Source of the DNA: Coriobacteriia bacterium
GTDB taxonomy: Bacteria > Actinomycetota > Coriobacteriia > Anaerosomatales > PALSA-660
Assembly: GCA_003133285.1 (NCBI GenBank)
Contig: PKWR01000007.1
Location: 1-12,713 of the forward strand
DNA length: 12,713 bases
Direction of reading: 5' to 3'
Shown here: positions 9,201 through 12,232 of the stretch, in pieces
Numbering within the stretch: position 1 is the stretch's first letter
Layout: the number at the start of each line of letters is the position of its first letter
Made by a program: the position numbers and the translations under genes
The notes under the pieces: generated by a model
Seen by the model: the letters and a program-made list of their open reading frames with translations, nothing else
What the model was told of the DNA's origin: nothing
Databases searched by the model: none

Positions 9201-9555
9201 GACCGTCGCTCATCACGTCGACTTCTGGTCCGTCGACGTGGCCGGCAACGTCGAGGCTGAACGGCGGTCCGACTTCGTGATGACTCCGGCGGGGCCCTTG
9301 GCGTACCTGTCGTTCGTCTGGGGTGGCTCGGGCACCGTCTCCCTCCACGTCGAGAACGCGCTCGGCTACCGCATCGCGAGTACGGTCCTCTCCGGTTCGG
9401 GGGCGGCCGTGACGTGGCAGGTGCCGGTGCAGGCCGGCGGATGGTACCGCGTGGTGTGCGATTCCTGGCAGGACGTCGTAACGCTCCGATCGGGCTCCGC
9501 AGCCGCGTACACGCCGGTGCTGACAACGGGACAGACGTACGCCTGGAGCTTCTAG
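1..9555 (+). CDS. Giant modular repeat protein, probably surface or secreted (OmpL47/Ig-like repeats with glycine-rich domains); 5'-partial
   Basis: The frame is open from base 1 to the TAG at 9553-9555, giving 3184 visible residues. The true start lies to the left; the GTG at base 10 is only an internal valine codon. Modules in order (residues counted from base 1): end of a glycine-rich domain 1-87; half an Ig-like repeat 88-136; repeats R1 to R24 with four B modules at about 676-780, 1141-1242, 1983-2083 and 2535-2635; two further glycine-rich domains at 253-402 and 406-591 inside R2; C-terminal domain 3097-3184. Repeat hallmarks are an opening DxTPP, YxGxAxIxLTATD, GSGV, Y-x-LDGG, and a closing FWSVDxAGNxE. 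I count only about eight Cys in the whole length. Such arrays are known in bacterial surface and secreted proteins, so a role as adhesin, fibre or matrix component is inferred. No catalytic domain, sortase motif or transmembrane segment is visible. A terminator-like hairpin follows the stop. Confidence 0.9.
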   Translation, partial: AGGVGTSLTPGIGGIGLSSSISGSAVTYGGGGGGSCWSIGAAGGLGGGGRGGDPGGSAGAANTGGGGGASPAGSGGSGIVIISFPTPTGVALEGTSVVVPGPLSGNPVSHTISYWSQDNVGNVETSKTVSFTISADDKTPPQTTCNASAIYNATSTITLTATDAGSGVDYTKYRLTKDGAPGILTTGTVLSSGGQGSYVLEFWSIDKMGNRESTQTVKYVVDQTAPNTSSDAAPTIVVTPVVVQADPAASSSKTFGDSGTYAFTVPAGVTNLTVDLAGAAGGEGEDGGGSGGDSVHVNIPVTPGWVLTLDNGSMGAGLDDGNGGWGYHSGGDSGTSHAGGGGGSSAILHGTTVLAEAAGGNGGTGWSGTRWGAGGGSSSSSVGVATVAAGANGGDGRTQISWLSSQTFGFTGANQTFTVPAGVTAVTVDLYGAQGGDGYQGYVGGAGGYVHATIPVTAGQTLTVRVGGTGGDGPGGWPNGGYAGHAGGGGGSTSILAGSSVWVEAGAGGGGSCDDGDGYPGGYQGSLPGGNSWGGNGDGSGGGGGWNGGAGMISSHGADPGDGGSSYIAVGSGSLEEGVNGGGNGSAKISWTAGAAQTTLQGGWTTIHLTAADTHLGTSGVRNTYWTLDGGAQTTGNTIAVQGPASGSAVHHIRFWSDDNALNAETPAKEATFTLKAESAPMVWSGETPTPLSTVNVRNPVVSVTGAGDEAIVAASATLDGVAMTPPNLTLTDMAGSTKRMAQFSTSRLSDGVHTVAFTFTVAGGREAVHVPWTFTVAGPDIVPPVTTSDAKTSYVGTATVTLAATDASPGVKATYYKLDGAQSTGTVITVVPPVWGAAVLHTINYWSVDGFDNVEATHTATFTVAPAVDTTPPTTWTDLQPVYEGPAVIRLWAQDNPGGWGVANTYYRLDGGATTAFSIAAPINVNPPSSASATHTLEYWSVDRAGISEAHTIASFRINSLADFTPPITTIDYQTYYTNTSSTIKLTATDNKYGSGVDYTMYRQTKNNGTPGVLTSGTVIPTGGEGKYRLDFWSIDKAHNQEATKSVDYWVDLTPPVSSAAASSTYTGPASVTITATDGDYGSGVYYTQYLLDDTLPWVTGNTVYVADPITGSQTHHIDYRSRDWAGNWETAKTVTFTVNAMPANVQFSEWTPAKLLVYGARNPVVSVRGKAATNIIAVTATLDGTAYTPTRYYNGGGQTDCTALFNTSNLSDTTHTVSFTYTIASGAKVSETWSFSILGPDNVPPVTGHDVQPAYEGTATIHLTPVDYFPAGVPSGVKATYYQLDGDIQRSGTLITVAPPVSGTAARSITFWSVDNLNNTESRTTVPFNISASRDTTPPTTTSNVASPYTGTANITLTASDNPGGWGLNYTDYRVSMLSPTPSAGTTQTTKTATTVIPTIAGPKTGSATYRLYFRSVDLAGNPEATKWVDFTVNAATDITPPVTGISASPRYSGPGYIYLYPSDAGQGVQYTHYILTGGTSDGVETSGTTVKTGSQGSYTLKYWSKDWAGNQEATNTYTYVVDQTPPTTTSTVLATYTVSATILLTAKDDHVGASGVSYTSYSIDNGATRTNMNYGIDPYVSSVTVPRWYTSGAPEVHQVKFWSTDKVGWSEAAKTVTFTINATTDSTPPNTTTDRKPFYGAPSIITLTAADSGWGVAYTNYRLDSGPTMIGTLAGSGGSGSHTLYYWSTDNAGNVETTKSTTFTIDTVAPVTSIVATATTYSGSASISLVATDPAPGSGVASTNYRVDDGTQYTGTSIYVPGPVSGTATHHIDFWSVDAVNNSEAYRTATFTVTAVADITPPALTDDHAVTYAKPGTINLTATDAGWGVASIKYQLDGGSIVSGYTAPAAGVRSASCSLATGGGTPAPHTLKYWAADQNGNTTTTTITYTVTRDTTPPTTSSNRQPLYTTGPAAISLTAVDTGWGVQYTHYRLNGGAETSGTYIVVPDPLTGSTDSTLTFWSRDWADNAEAAQTVTFTVRAVPATMVFSGITPADGSNIGTTTASISISASSNQAIVSAVMKIDGSVRALSSFTHSGVGATAMANVTGIASGLRTVEVTFTGADGRQNTKAWTFTCTPRTDFIAPITVSDVKASYFGTATITLTPGDEAGGSGVDYIRYKVDSGAWTTGTLPVTTIVTTPPSSGAPVSHTISYWSADKATNAEGMNTKTYTVAPVDLTAPVTGSTAKRYYNAPGTILLLPSDVNGSGVAATYYMLDNDTTGTIGTMLGSGGTGSHRLTYWSIDNAGNVEKPNVFDYIVDVDAPLTSSDAASEYSGTATIKLNAQDVGGSGIKDTFYRLDYGVDGGAPISGTVIDVAPPVSGSVVHTIYYWSVDNAGNVEAEHAATFNVKAAPDKTPPITSIDFRKTYAVPGLITLSAVDYPIQGGWGVASTHYILDSNAEQLGLILNTGGMGTHTLRYWSVDKGDNYESVETTTYVVTAEDNQPPRTTASVSENQQYIGSAAISLTATDNSGFASVTYHRLDAGDPVVGTSVTVPGPASGTQAHTLTFWSVDINGKVEDNTAASNTVHFTVKTLYTPMIFSGMLPAPGSTIAMRNPSITLTATGQNPMAGATLTLDGVARTPQVALNGTSATLTYQANYLASDSQHTVSASFSDTSGGVETTSWSFRVVAPADVTVPVSSSDTTSFYKAPATIKIFSGDEAGGSGVDQVYYILDNGSPIAGVTPTTSISVATAGPHSLEYWAIDAAGNRELPHHLVGFNVDMTAPQTTSDAILAYSGTAVINLTVNDFAAGSGIAGTHYTVDRGFEQSGTVITVPAPSTGNQWHEISFWSFDRAGNVETSQTISLNVWFDPAAPAFTSMAPAALSVDDVTPPTTVSDALATYSGTGEIRLAATDDAGGVGVAHTYYRWDGGPQTESTIIGVSGVGIHQVAFWSVDAAGNAETPVTVTFQVTEPDITAPVTTSDAVTSYAGTATVTFTAVDGAGGVGVRGTYYRLDSGPAQQGAAVQIAPPVSGSAQHTVTFWSVDNVGNTEPEKSVTFAVLPAPDTVAPTTASDAMASYAGTATITLSPTDDLGGSGVACTYFRVDYGPQQAGTAIVVPAPLEGTVAHHVDFWSVDVAGNVEAERRSDFVMTPAGPLAYLSFVWGGSGTVSLHVENALGYRIASTVLSGSGAAVTWQVPVQAGGWYRVVCDSWQDVVTLRSGSAAAYTPVLTTGQTYAWSF
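262..408 (+). repeat. Half Ig-like/OmpL47-type repeat following glycine-rich domain 1
   Basis: Only the second half of a long-loop repeat is present: EGTSVVVPGPLSG, then HTISYWSQDNVGNVE and the final strand VSFTISADD. The first half (DxTPP, Y-x-G, LTATD, LDGG) is missing between the glycine-rich end and this segment, so that domain was probably inserted into, or replaced part of, a repeat. Confidence 0.7.
757..1206 (+). other. Glycine-rich domain 2 (ALK/LTK-like glycine-rich family)
   Basis: Residues 253-402. It begins KTFGDSGTYAFTVPAGVTNL, followed by the strand TVDLAGAAGG. A polyglycine core with HAGGGGGSSAIL comes next, and the domain closes with DGRTQISW. The layout of an FTVPAGVT strand, a VTPGWxLTL strand, Gly-rich turns and a closing (Q/K)ISW strand matches the bacterial members of the PF12810 glycine-rich family, recalled rather than searched. 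In animal ALK/LTK receptors this fold binds ligands; nothing here shows a ligand. It sits inside Ig-like repeat R2. Confidence 0.7.
1216..1773 (+). other. Glycine-rich domain 3, tandem copy of domain 2
   Basis: Residues 406-591, separated from domain 2 by only three residues. The start QTFGFTGANQTFTVPAGVTA and the strand TVDLYGAQGGDG match domain 2 position by position. IPVTAGQTLTVRVGGTGG and HAGGGGGSTSIL follow, and it closes with NGSAKISW. It is about 36 residues longer than domain 2, mostly in Gly-rich loops, and contains one Cys in GGSCDDGD. After it, repeat R2 resumes. Confidence 0.7.
2026..2340 (+). repeat. B module 1
   Basis: About 105 residues unlike the R repeats. Pattern: PMVWSGETPTPLS, a strand RNPVVSVTG, then ASATLDGV with a following P, a variable loop, LSDGVHTVAF, and a closing WTFTVAGPD. 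B2, B3 and B4 share this order: x-FSG-x-(T/L)P near the start, a (T/K)(L/I)DG in the middle, HTV or RTV near the end, and WSF/WTF last. It is probably a second Ig-like fold; I do not recognise a named family. Confidence 0.7.
2890..4317 (+). repeat. Super-repeat block 2: R5, R6, B2, R7, R8
   Basis: Modules: R5 2890-3156, R6 3157-3420, B2 3421-3726, R7 3727-4008, R8 4009-4317. R5 matches R1 (GVDYT-x-YR-x-TK, GTPGVLTSGTV, FWSIDK). B2 matches B1 (RNPVVSV, TLDG-x-A, SFTYTIA). R7 matches R3 (GVKATYYQLDG) and R8 matches R4 (DNPGGWG). R6 stands where R2 does, but without glycine-rich domains. This indicates duplication of a five-module unit of about 476 residues. Confidence 0.75.
3421..3726 (+). repeat. 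B module 2
   Basis: 102 residues with VQFSEWTPAKLL, RNPVVSVRG, VTATLDGTAYTP, LSDTTHTVSFTYTIA and WSFSILGPD. It is closest to B1 and, like B1, is followed by a repeat opening with a D-x-VPP motif. Confidence 0.7.
4318..5946 (+). repeat. Ig-like/OmpL47-type repeats R9 to R14
   Basis: R9 4318-4572 (S), R10 4573-4881 (L), R11 4882-5124 (S), R12 5125-5400 (L), R13 5401-5688 (S-like), R14 5689-5946 (L). S repeats carry a compact GSGGSGSH-type turn before YYWS and end VxYxVD or similar. L repeats have a V-x-x-P-x-SG-x-x-x-H loop. The longest L repeats (R8, R10) reach 103 residues. R10 has DDHVGASGV, resembling the DTHLGTSGV of R2, so R9-R10 may be the remains of a third copy of the super-repeat. 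Confidence 0.8.
5947..6249 (+). repeat. B module 3
   Basis: 101 residues: AVPATMVFSGITPADGS, VSAVMKIDGSV, LRTVEVTFTGADG and KAWTFTCTPRTD. It is more divergent than B1 and B2: the RNP strand is replaced by a Thr/Ser-rich strand. The preceding repeat R14 shares RDWA-x-N-x-E-A with R6, which precedes B2, suggesting that repeat and B module were copied together. Confidence 0.65.
6250..7602 (+). repeat. Ig-like/OmpL47-type repeats R15 to R19
   Basis: R15 6250-6534 (L), R16 6535-6783 (S), R17 6784-7065 (L), R18 7066-7329 (S), R19 7330-7602 (L). Typical motifs include GEAGGSGVDYIRYK in R15, FWS/YWS-x-D in all five, and NAGNVE in R16 and R17. R18 belongs to the subgroup with a GGWGV turn, and R19 has a shortened loop TDNSGFASVTY. 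Confidence 0.8.
7603..7905 (+). repeat. B module 4
   Basis: 101 residues: TPMIFSGMLPAPGS, RNPSITLTATG, ATLTLDGVARTP, QHTVSASFSD and WSFRVVAPAD. It retains the RNP strand and the LDG-x-A-x-TP signature of B1 and B2. Confidence 0.7.
7906..8430 (+). repeat. Ig-like/OmpL47-type repeats R20 and R21
   Basis: R20 7906-8169 is S-like: DEAGGSGVDQVYYILDNG, then LEYWAIDAAGNRE, ending FNVD. R21 8170-8430 is L-type: APSTGNQWHEISFWSFD, then RAGNVE. A 20-residue linker (8431-8490) that looks like the start of a B module follows. Confidence 0.8.
8491..9288 (+). repeat. Ig-like/OmpL47-type repeats R22 to R24
   Basis: R22 8491-8748 (S), R23 8749-9021 (L), R24 9022-9288 (L). They are among the most alike neighbours, sharing SDA-x-x-SYAGTAT in R23 and R24 and AG(G/V)VGV turns in R22 and R23. 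They are the last repeats before the C-terminal domain. Confidence 0.8.
9289..9552 (+). other. C-terminal domain of the giant protein (88 aa, unassigned)
   Basis: Residues 3097-3184 leave the repeat pattern: AYLSFVWGGSGTVSLHVEN, YRIASTVLSG, TWQVPVQAGGWYRVVCDSW, and the terminus TTGQTYAWSF. It is rich in alternating hydrophobic residues and aromatics, which suggests a beta-sandwich. There is no LPxTG, no hydrophobic helix and no basic tail. It could be a sorting or attachment domain or simply a capping domain; neither can be shown from this sequence. Confidence 0.5.
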
Positions 9556-9576
9556 GATCCGCGCGCGAATGCATGA

Positions 9577-9609
9577 AAAGGGCCCGTCTCCACACGAGAT
9601 GGGCCCTTT
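9577..9609 (+). terminator. Hairpin terminator after the giant gene
   Basis: The stem AAAGGGCCCGTCTC (9577-9590) pairs with GAGATGGGCCCTTT (9596-9609) over 14 bp with one G-U pair, around the loop CACAC. It begins 21 bases after the stop codon. On the plus strand a pyrimidine run (CCCTCTCTTCC) follows rather than a pure T tract. The reverse strand would give a TTTT tail, so the hairpin may work in both directions. Confidence 0.75.
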
Positions 9610-9616
9610 CCCTCTC

Positions 9617-9645
9617 TTCCGCTGGGGCGGTGGTCACGCTAAACT
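9617..9645 (+). promoter_or_regulatory. Possible promoter of the synthase operon
   Basis: A TAAACT at 9640-9645 resembles a -10 box. The hexamer at the usual 17-base distance, TTCCGC (9617-9622), is a poor -35 box. The position fits, after the terminator hairpin and with a leader of roughly 50 bases before the start codon. The motif evidence alone is weak. Confidence 0.3.
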
Positions 9646-9655
9646 GTGAGATTCC

Positions 9656-9677
9656 GAGGCGGGCATGCGCCCGCTTC
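9656..9677 (+). promoter_or_regulatory. Leader hairpin upstream of the synthase start
   Basis: GAGGCGGGC (9656-9664) pairs with GCCCGCTTC (9669-9677) over 9 bp, one of them G-U, around the loop ATGC. It ends nine bases before the Shine-Dalgarno sequence. A weaker alternative stem (9674-9677 plus 9679-9680 with 9684-9689) would cover part of that site and cannot form at the same time. Confidence 0.4.
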
Positions 9678-9686
9678 CGGTTTCCG

Positions 9687-9693
9687 AAGGAGG
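9687..9693 (+). promoter_or_regulatory. Ribosome binding site AAGGAGG that fixes the synthase start
   Basis: AAGGAGG lies nine bases before the GTG at 9703. This choice is preferred over the in-frame GTG at 9646, whose extension reads through the leader, and over the ATG at 9751, which has no such site upstream. Confidence 0.85.
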
Positions 9694-9702
9694 TTCGATC
9701 CC

Positions 9703-10902
9703 GTGGAGCACGTTGTGCCGCTCGGCATGCCGGTCGACAGTCAGCTCGGCATGCATCAGGTCAAGATCGACGACACGACGCTGCGCGACGGCGAGCAGAC
9801 CGCCGGCGTGGTGTTCGCGAACAAAGAGAAGGTCCGCATCGCGAAGCTGCTCGACGAGATCGGCATCGACCAGATCGAGGCCGGCATCCCCGCCATGGGC
9901 GGCGACGAGCGCGACGTGATCGAGGAGATCGCCCACCTCGGCCTGCGCGCATCGGTGCTGGGTTGGAGCCGCGCGAACACCCGCGACGTCAAGACGACGC
10001 TGGAGACCGGCGTGGACGCGATCGCCATCTCGCTCGCGACCTCCGACATCCACATCGAGACCAAGTTGCAGAAGGACCGCCCGTGGGTCCTTTCGACCAT
10101 CCGCGAGGCCGTGGCCTTCGCCAAGGACATGCGGCCTGACGGCTACGTGTCGGTCAACGCCGAGGACGCCTCGCGCACGGAGCTCGGTTTCCTGGTCGAG
10201 TACGCCAAGGCCGCGAAGGAGGAGGGCGCCGACCGCCTCCGCTTCTGTGACACGATCGGGCTCATGGAGCCGTTCCGCACCTATCAGGTCATCAAGGCGC
10301 TCCGCGAGGAGTCGGGCCTCGAGATCGAGATGCACACCCACAACGACTTCGGCATGGCCGTGGCCAACGCGATCGCCGGCATCCACGCGGGCGCGACCTG
10401 GGTCAACGTCACCGTCGGCGGACTGGGCGAGCGCGCGGGCAACGCGGCGCTCGAAGAGGTCGTCATGGCGCTCAAGTACGTCGAGGGCTTCGAGCAGCTC
10501 CAGTTCGACACCAAGCGCTTCCGCGAGCTGGGCGAGTACGTCGCTCAGGCCGCCGGGCGCACCATCCCGGTGTGGAAGTCGATCATCGGCACGAATATGT
10601 TCGCTCACGAGAGCGGCATCCACGCAGACGGCGTCATCAAGAACCCCAAGACCTACGAGGTCTTCGCTCCCGAAGAGGTGGGCCTGTCCCGCCAGATCGT
10701 CATCGGCAAGCACTCGGGCAGCAAGGCGATCCTGCTCAAGTTCGACGAGTACGGCATCGACCTGACGCAGGAGCAGGCCAACGCGCTGCTCCCGCTCGTG
10801 CGCACCATGTCGATCGAGCTGAAGCGCTCCCTGTACGACAAGGAGCTCCTCTACATCTACAAGGACTACCAGAAGTCGCTGGGCATCGGCAACGGTTCCT
10901 AG
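9703..10902 (+). CDS. Homocitrate synthase (NifV)/isopropylmalate synthase family protein
   Basis: 399 residues from GTG 9703. It is a DRE-TIM metallolyase that condenses acetyl-CoA with a 2-oxo acid in the cytoplasm. The signature DDTTLRDGEQTAG is at residues 23-35 with metal ligand Asp29. The H-x-H pair His211/His213 lies in MHTHNDF, GLGERAGNAALEE ends near residue 251 with Asn247 as the likely fourth ligand, and HESGIH is at 302-307. The TAG after DGEQ, RLRFCDTIGLMEPF, GERAGNAALEE and GKHSG all match NifV-type homocitrate synthases as I recall them. The protein is far shorter than LeuA (over 500 aa) and lacks the leucine-binding regulatory domain. About 16 residues precede the usual family start. 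LeuC- and LeuD-type genes follow, so it makes the substrate for an aconitase-like isomerase. Homocitrate synthase is most likely; Re-citrate synthase or a LeuA-like activity remain possible. No nif genes are visible. Confidence 0.85.
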   Translation: MEHVVPLGMPVDSQLGMHQVKIDDTTLRDGEQTAGVVFANKEKVRIAKLLDEIGIDQIEAGIPAMGGDERDVIEEIAHLGLRASVLGWSRANTRDVKTTLETGVDAIAISLATSDIHIETKLQKDRPWVLSTIREAVAFAKDMRPDGYVSVNAEDASRTELGFLVEYAKAAKEEGADRLRFCDTIGLMEPFRTYQVIKALREESGLEIEMHTHNDFGMAVANAIAGIHAGATWVNVTVGGLGERAGNAALEEVVMALKYVEGFEQLQFDTKRFRELGEYVAQAAGRTIPVWKSIIGTNMFAHESGIHADGVIKNPKTYEVFAPEEVGLSRQIVIGKHSGSKAILLKFDEYGIDLTQEQANALLPLVRTMSIELKRSLYDKELLYIYKDYQKSLGIGNGS

Positions 10903-10940
10903 CCGTCGGCGATCTTCGAGACCTTCCCGGTACGTCTGAC

Positions 10941-12230
10941 GTGCGAAAGGATGTGGGTCCGATAGCAGGAAAGACGATCGCCGAGAAGATCTTCTCGGCA
11001 CACGCAGGTACCGACGCGCACGCCGGCGACATCGTCGTGGCGGACGTGGACTTCGTGATGGGGCAGGACGGCACCTCGCCGCTGGCCATCAGGGCGCTCG
11101 AGCGCATGGGCGTCACGCAGGTGTTCGACCCCAAGAAGGTCGCGGTGGTCATGGACCACAGCTCGCCTTCGCCGATCGAGGGCGTCTCCGCGCTGCACAC
11201 GCAGATGCGCGAGTTCGGCAAACGCACCGGCGTCAAGGTGTACGACGTGGGCTGCGGCGTGTGCCACCAGCTGATACCCGAGAACGGTCACGTGGTGCCC
11301 GGGGACCTCATGGTGGGCTGCGACTCCCACACCTGCACCTACGGGGCCCTCAACGTCTTCTCGACCGGTGTGGGCTCGACCGACGGCGCCGCGGCGATGG
11401 CCGCGGGCAAGCTGTGGTTCAAGGTGCCCGAGACGATGAAGGTCACCTACACCGGCGAGCTTGCTCCCGGTGTGTTCTCGAAAGACCTCGTCCTCTACCT
11501 CGCCGGCCGGATCGGCGCGGACGGCGCGACCTACAAGGCGCTCGAGATCGGCGGCCCCGTCATCGACGCGCTGTCGGTCGACGCGCGCATGACGATCTCC
11601 AACATGGCGATCGAGGTGGGCGCCAAGGCCGGCCTGATGAAGGCCGATGCCAAGACGATCGAGTGGTTCGAGGGCCGGGGCGAGCGTCATCCCGCACCCG
11701 TGGAGCCCGACGCCGACGCCGAGTACTGCTGTGAGCTCGTCTACGACGCAGGCGCCATCGGCCCGCAGGTCGCGAAGCCGCACAGCGTCGACAACGTGTC
11801 GCCGATCGAGGAGGTCGCCGGCACCCCGATCGCCCAGGGCTACCTCGGCACCTGCACCAACGGCCGGCTCGAGGACTTCGCGATCGCGGCGGGCATCCTG
11901 AGGGGCCGCAAGGTCCACCCCGACGTCCGCTTCATCGTGGCGCCGGCGAGCAAGCAGATCCTGCTCGACGCCATCGCGGCCGGTTACATCCAGACCCTGG
12001 TCGAGGCCGGCGCCGCGCTCGTCACGCCGGGCTGCGGCCCCTGCGTCGGCACCCACAACGGGGTTCCGTCCGACGGCGAGAACGTCATCTCGACGGCCAA
12101 CCGCAACTTCAAGGGGCGGATGGGCAACGGCAACGCGTTCATCTACCTCGGCAGTCCGGCGACGGTCGCCGCCAGCGTCATCGAGGGCGTCATCACCGAC
12201 CCGCGGAAGTACTTCCGAGAGGGGCGGTAG
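10941..12230 (+). CDS. 3-isopropylmalate dehydratase/homoaconitase-type large subunit (LeuC/HacA family)
   Basis: 429 residues from GTG 10941, near the usual 415-425 of stand-alone large subunits. It is an aconitase-superfamily enzyme that dehydrates and rehydrates a hydroxy tri- or dicarboxylate using a [4Fe-4S] cluster. The cluster ligands are visible: Cys305 in GTCTNGR, and Cys365 and Cys368 in PGCGPC. Other family blocks are GKTIAEKI at 10-17, VGCDSHTCTYGAL, STGVGSTDGAAAMAAGKLWFKVPE, and a C-terminal GNAFIYLGSPATVAAS. The start is uncertain. GTG 10953 is equally possible, and neither has a well-spaced ribosome site: the GAAAGGA at 10945-10951 is too close to 10953. It begins 38 bases after the synthase stop and ends two bases before the small subunit, so the genes are probably co-transcribed. 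Substrate (isopropylmalate, homocitrate or citrate) is not resolved. Confidence 0.88.
   Translation: MRKDVGPIAGKTIAEKIFSAHAGTDAHAGDIVVADVDFVMGQDGTSPLAIRALERMGVTQVFDPKKVAVVMDHSSPSPIEGVSALHTQMREFGKRTGVKVYDVGCGVCHQLIPENGHVVPGDLMVGCDSHTCTYGALNVFSTGVGSTDGAAAMAAGKLWFKVPETMKVTYTGELAPGVFSKDLVLYLAGRIGADGATYKALEIGGPVIDALSVDARMTISNMAIEVGAKAGLMKADAKTIEWFEGRGERHPAPVEPDADAEYCCELVYDAGAIGPQVAKPHSVDNVSPIEEVAGTPIAQGYLGTCTNGRLEDFAIAAGILRGRKVHPDVRFIVAPASKQILLDAIAAGYIQTLVEAGAALVTPGCGPCVGTHNGVPSDGENVISTANRNFKGRMGNGNAFIYLGSPATVAASVIEGVITDPRKYFREGR
12218..12224 (+). promoter_or_regulatory. Ribosome binding site of the small-subunit gene
   Basis: AGAGGGG lies eight bases before ATG 12233, inside the last codons of the large-subunit gene. 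This suggests translational coupling of the two subunits. Confidence 0.6.
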
Positions 12231-12232
12231 AG

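Noticed and set aside
409..9288. Assembly artefact or CRISPR-like array as explanation of the repeats
   Set aside because: The repeats are diverged at both DNA and protein level, keep one reading frame throughout and have protein-domain spacing of 81-103 codons. They are neither identical copies nor short direct repeats with spacers.
9500..9555. Sortase signal (LPxTG) at the end of the giant protein
   Set aside because: The last residues, VLTTGQTYAWSF, contain no LPxTG-like motif, hydrophobic stretch or basic tail.
9646..9702. In-frame GTG upstream giving a 19-residue longer synthase
   Set aside because: The extension would read through the leader hairpin and the Shine-Dalgarno sequence, and no ribosome site precedes it. 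GTG 9703 has AAGGAGG at nine bases.
9610..9702. Leucine-type leader peptide attenuator or T-box
   Set aside because: The leader is too short and contains no small ORF with Leu codon runs, no T-box sequence and no terminator hairpin before the start codon.
10572..10940. Long in-frame extension of the large-subunit frame into the synthase gene
   Set aside because: The frame is open by chance; it overlaps the synthase and would add about 120 residues foreign to the family.
10951..10965. Tiny ORF (ATG TGG GTC CGA TAG) at the start of the large-subunit gene
   Set aside because: Four codons, overlapping the likely start codons. Nothing supports its translation.
9634..12056. Two long minus-strand frames (9634-11001 and 10899-12056) opposite the synthase and large-subunit genes
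   Set aside because: Both are antisense to genes with clear catalytic motifs. Their His/Val/Asp/Arg-rich translations are typical mirror frames.
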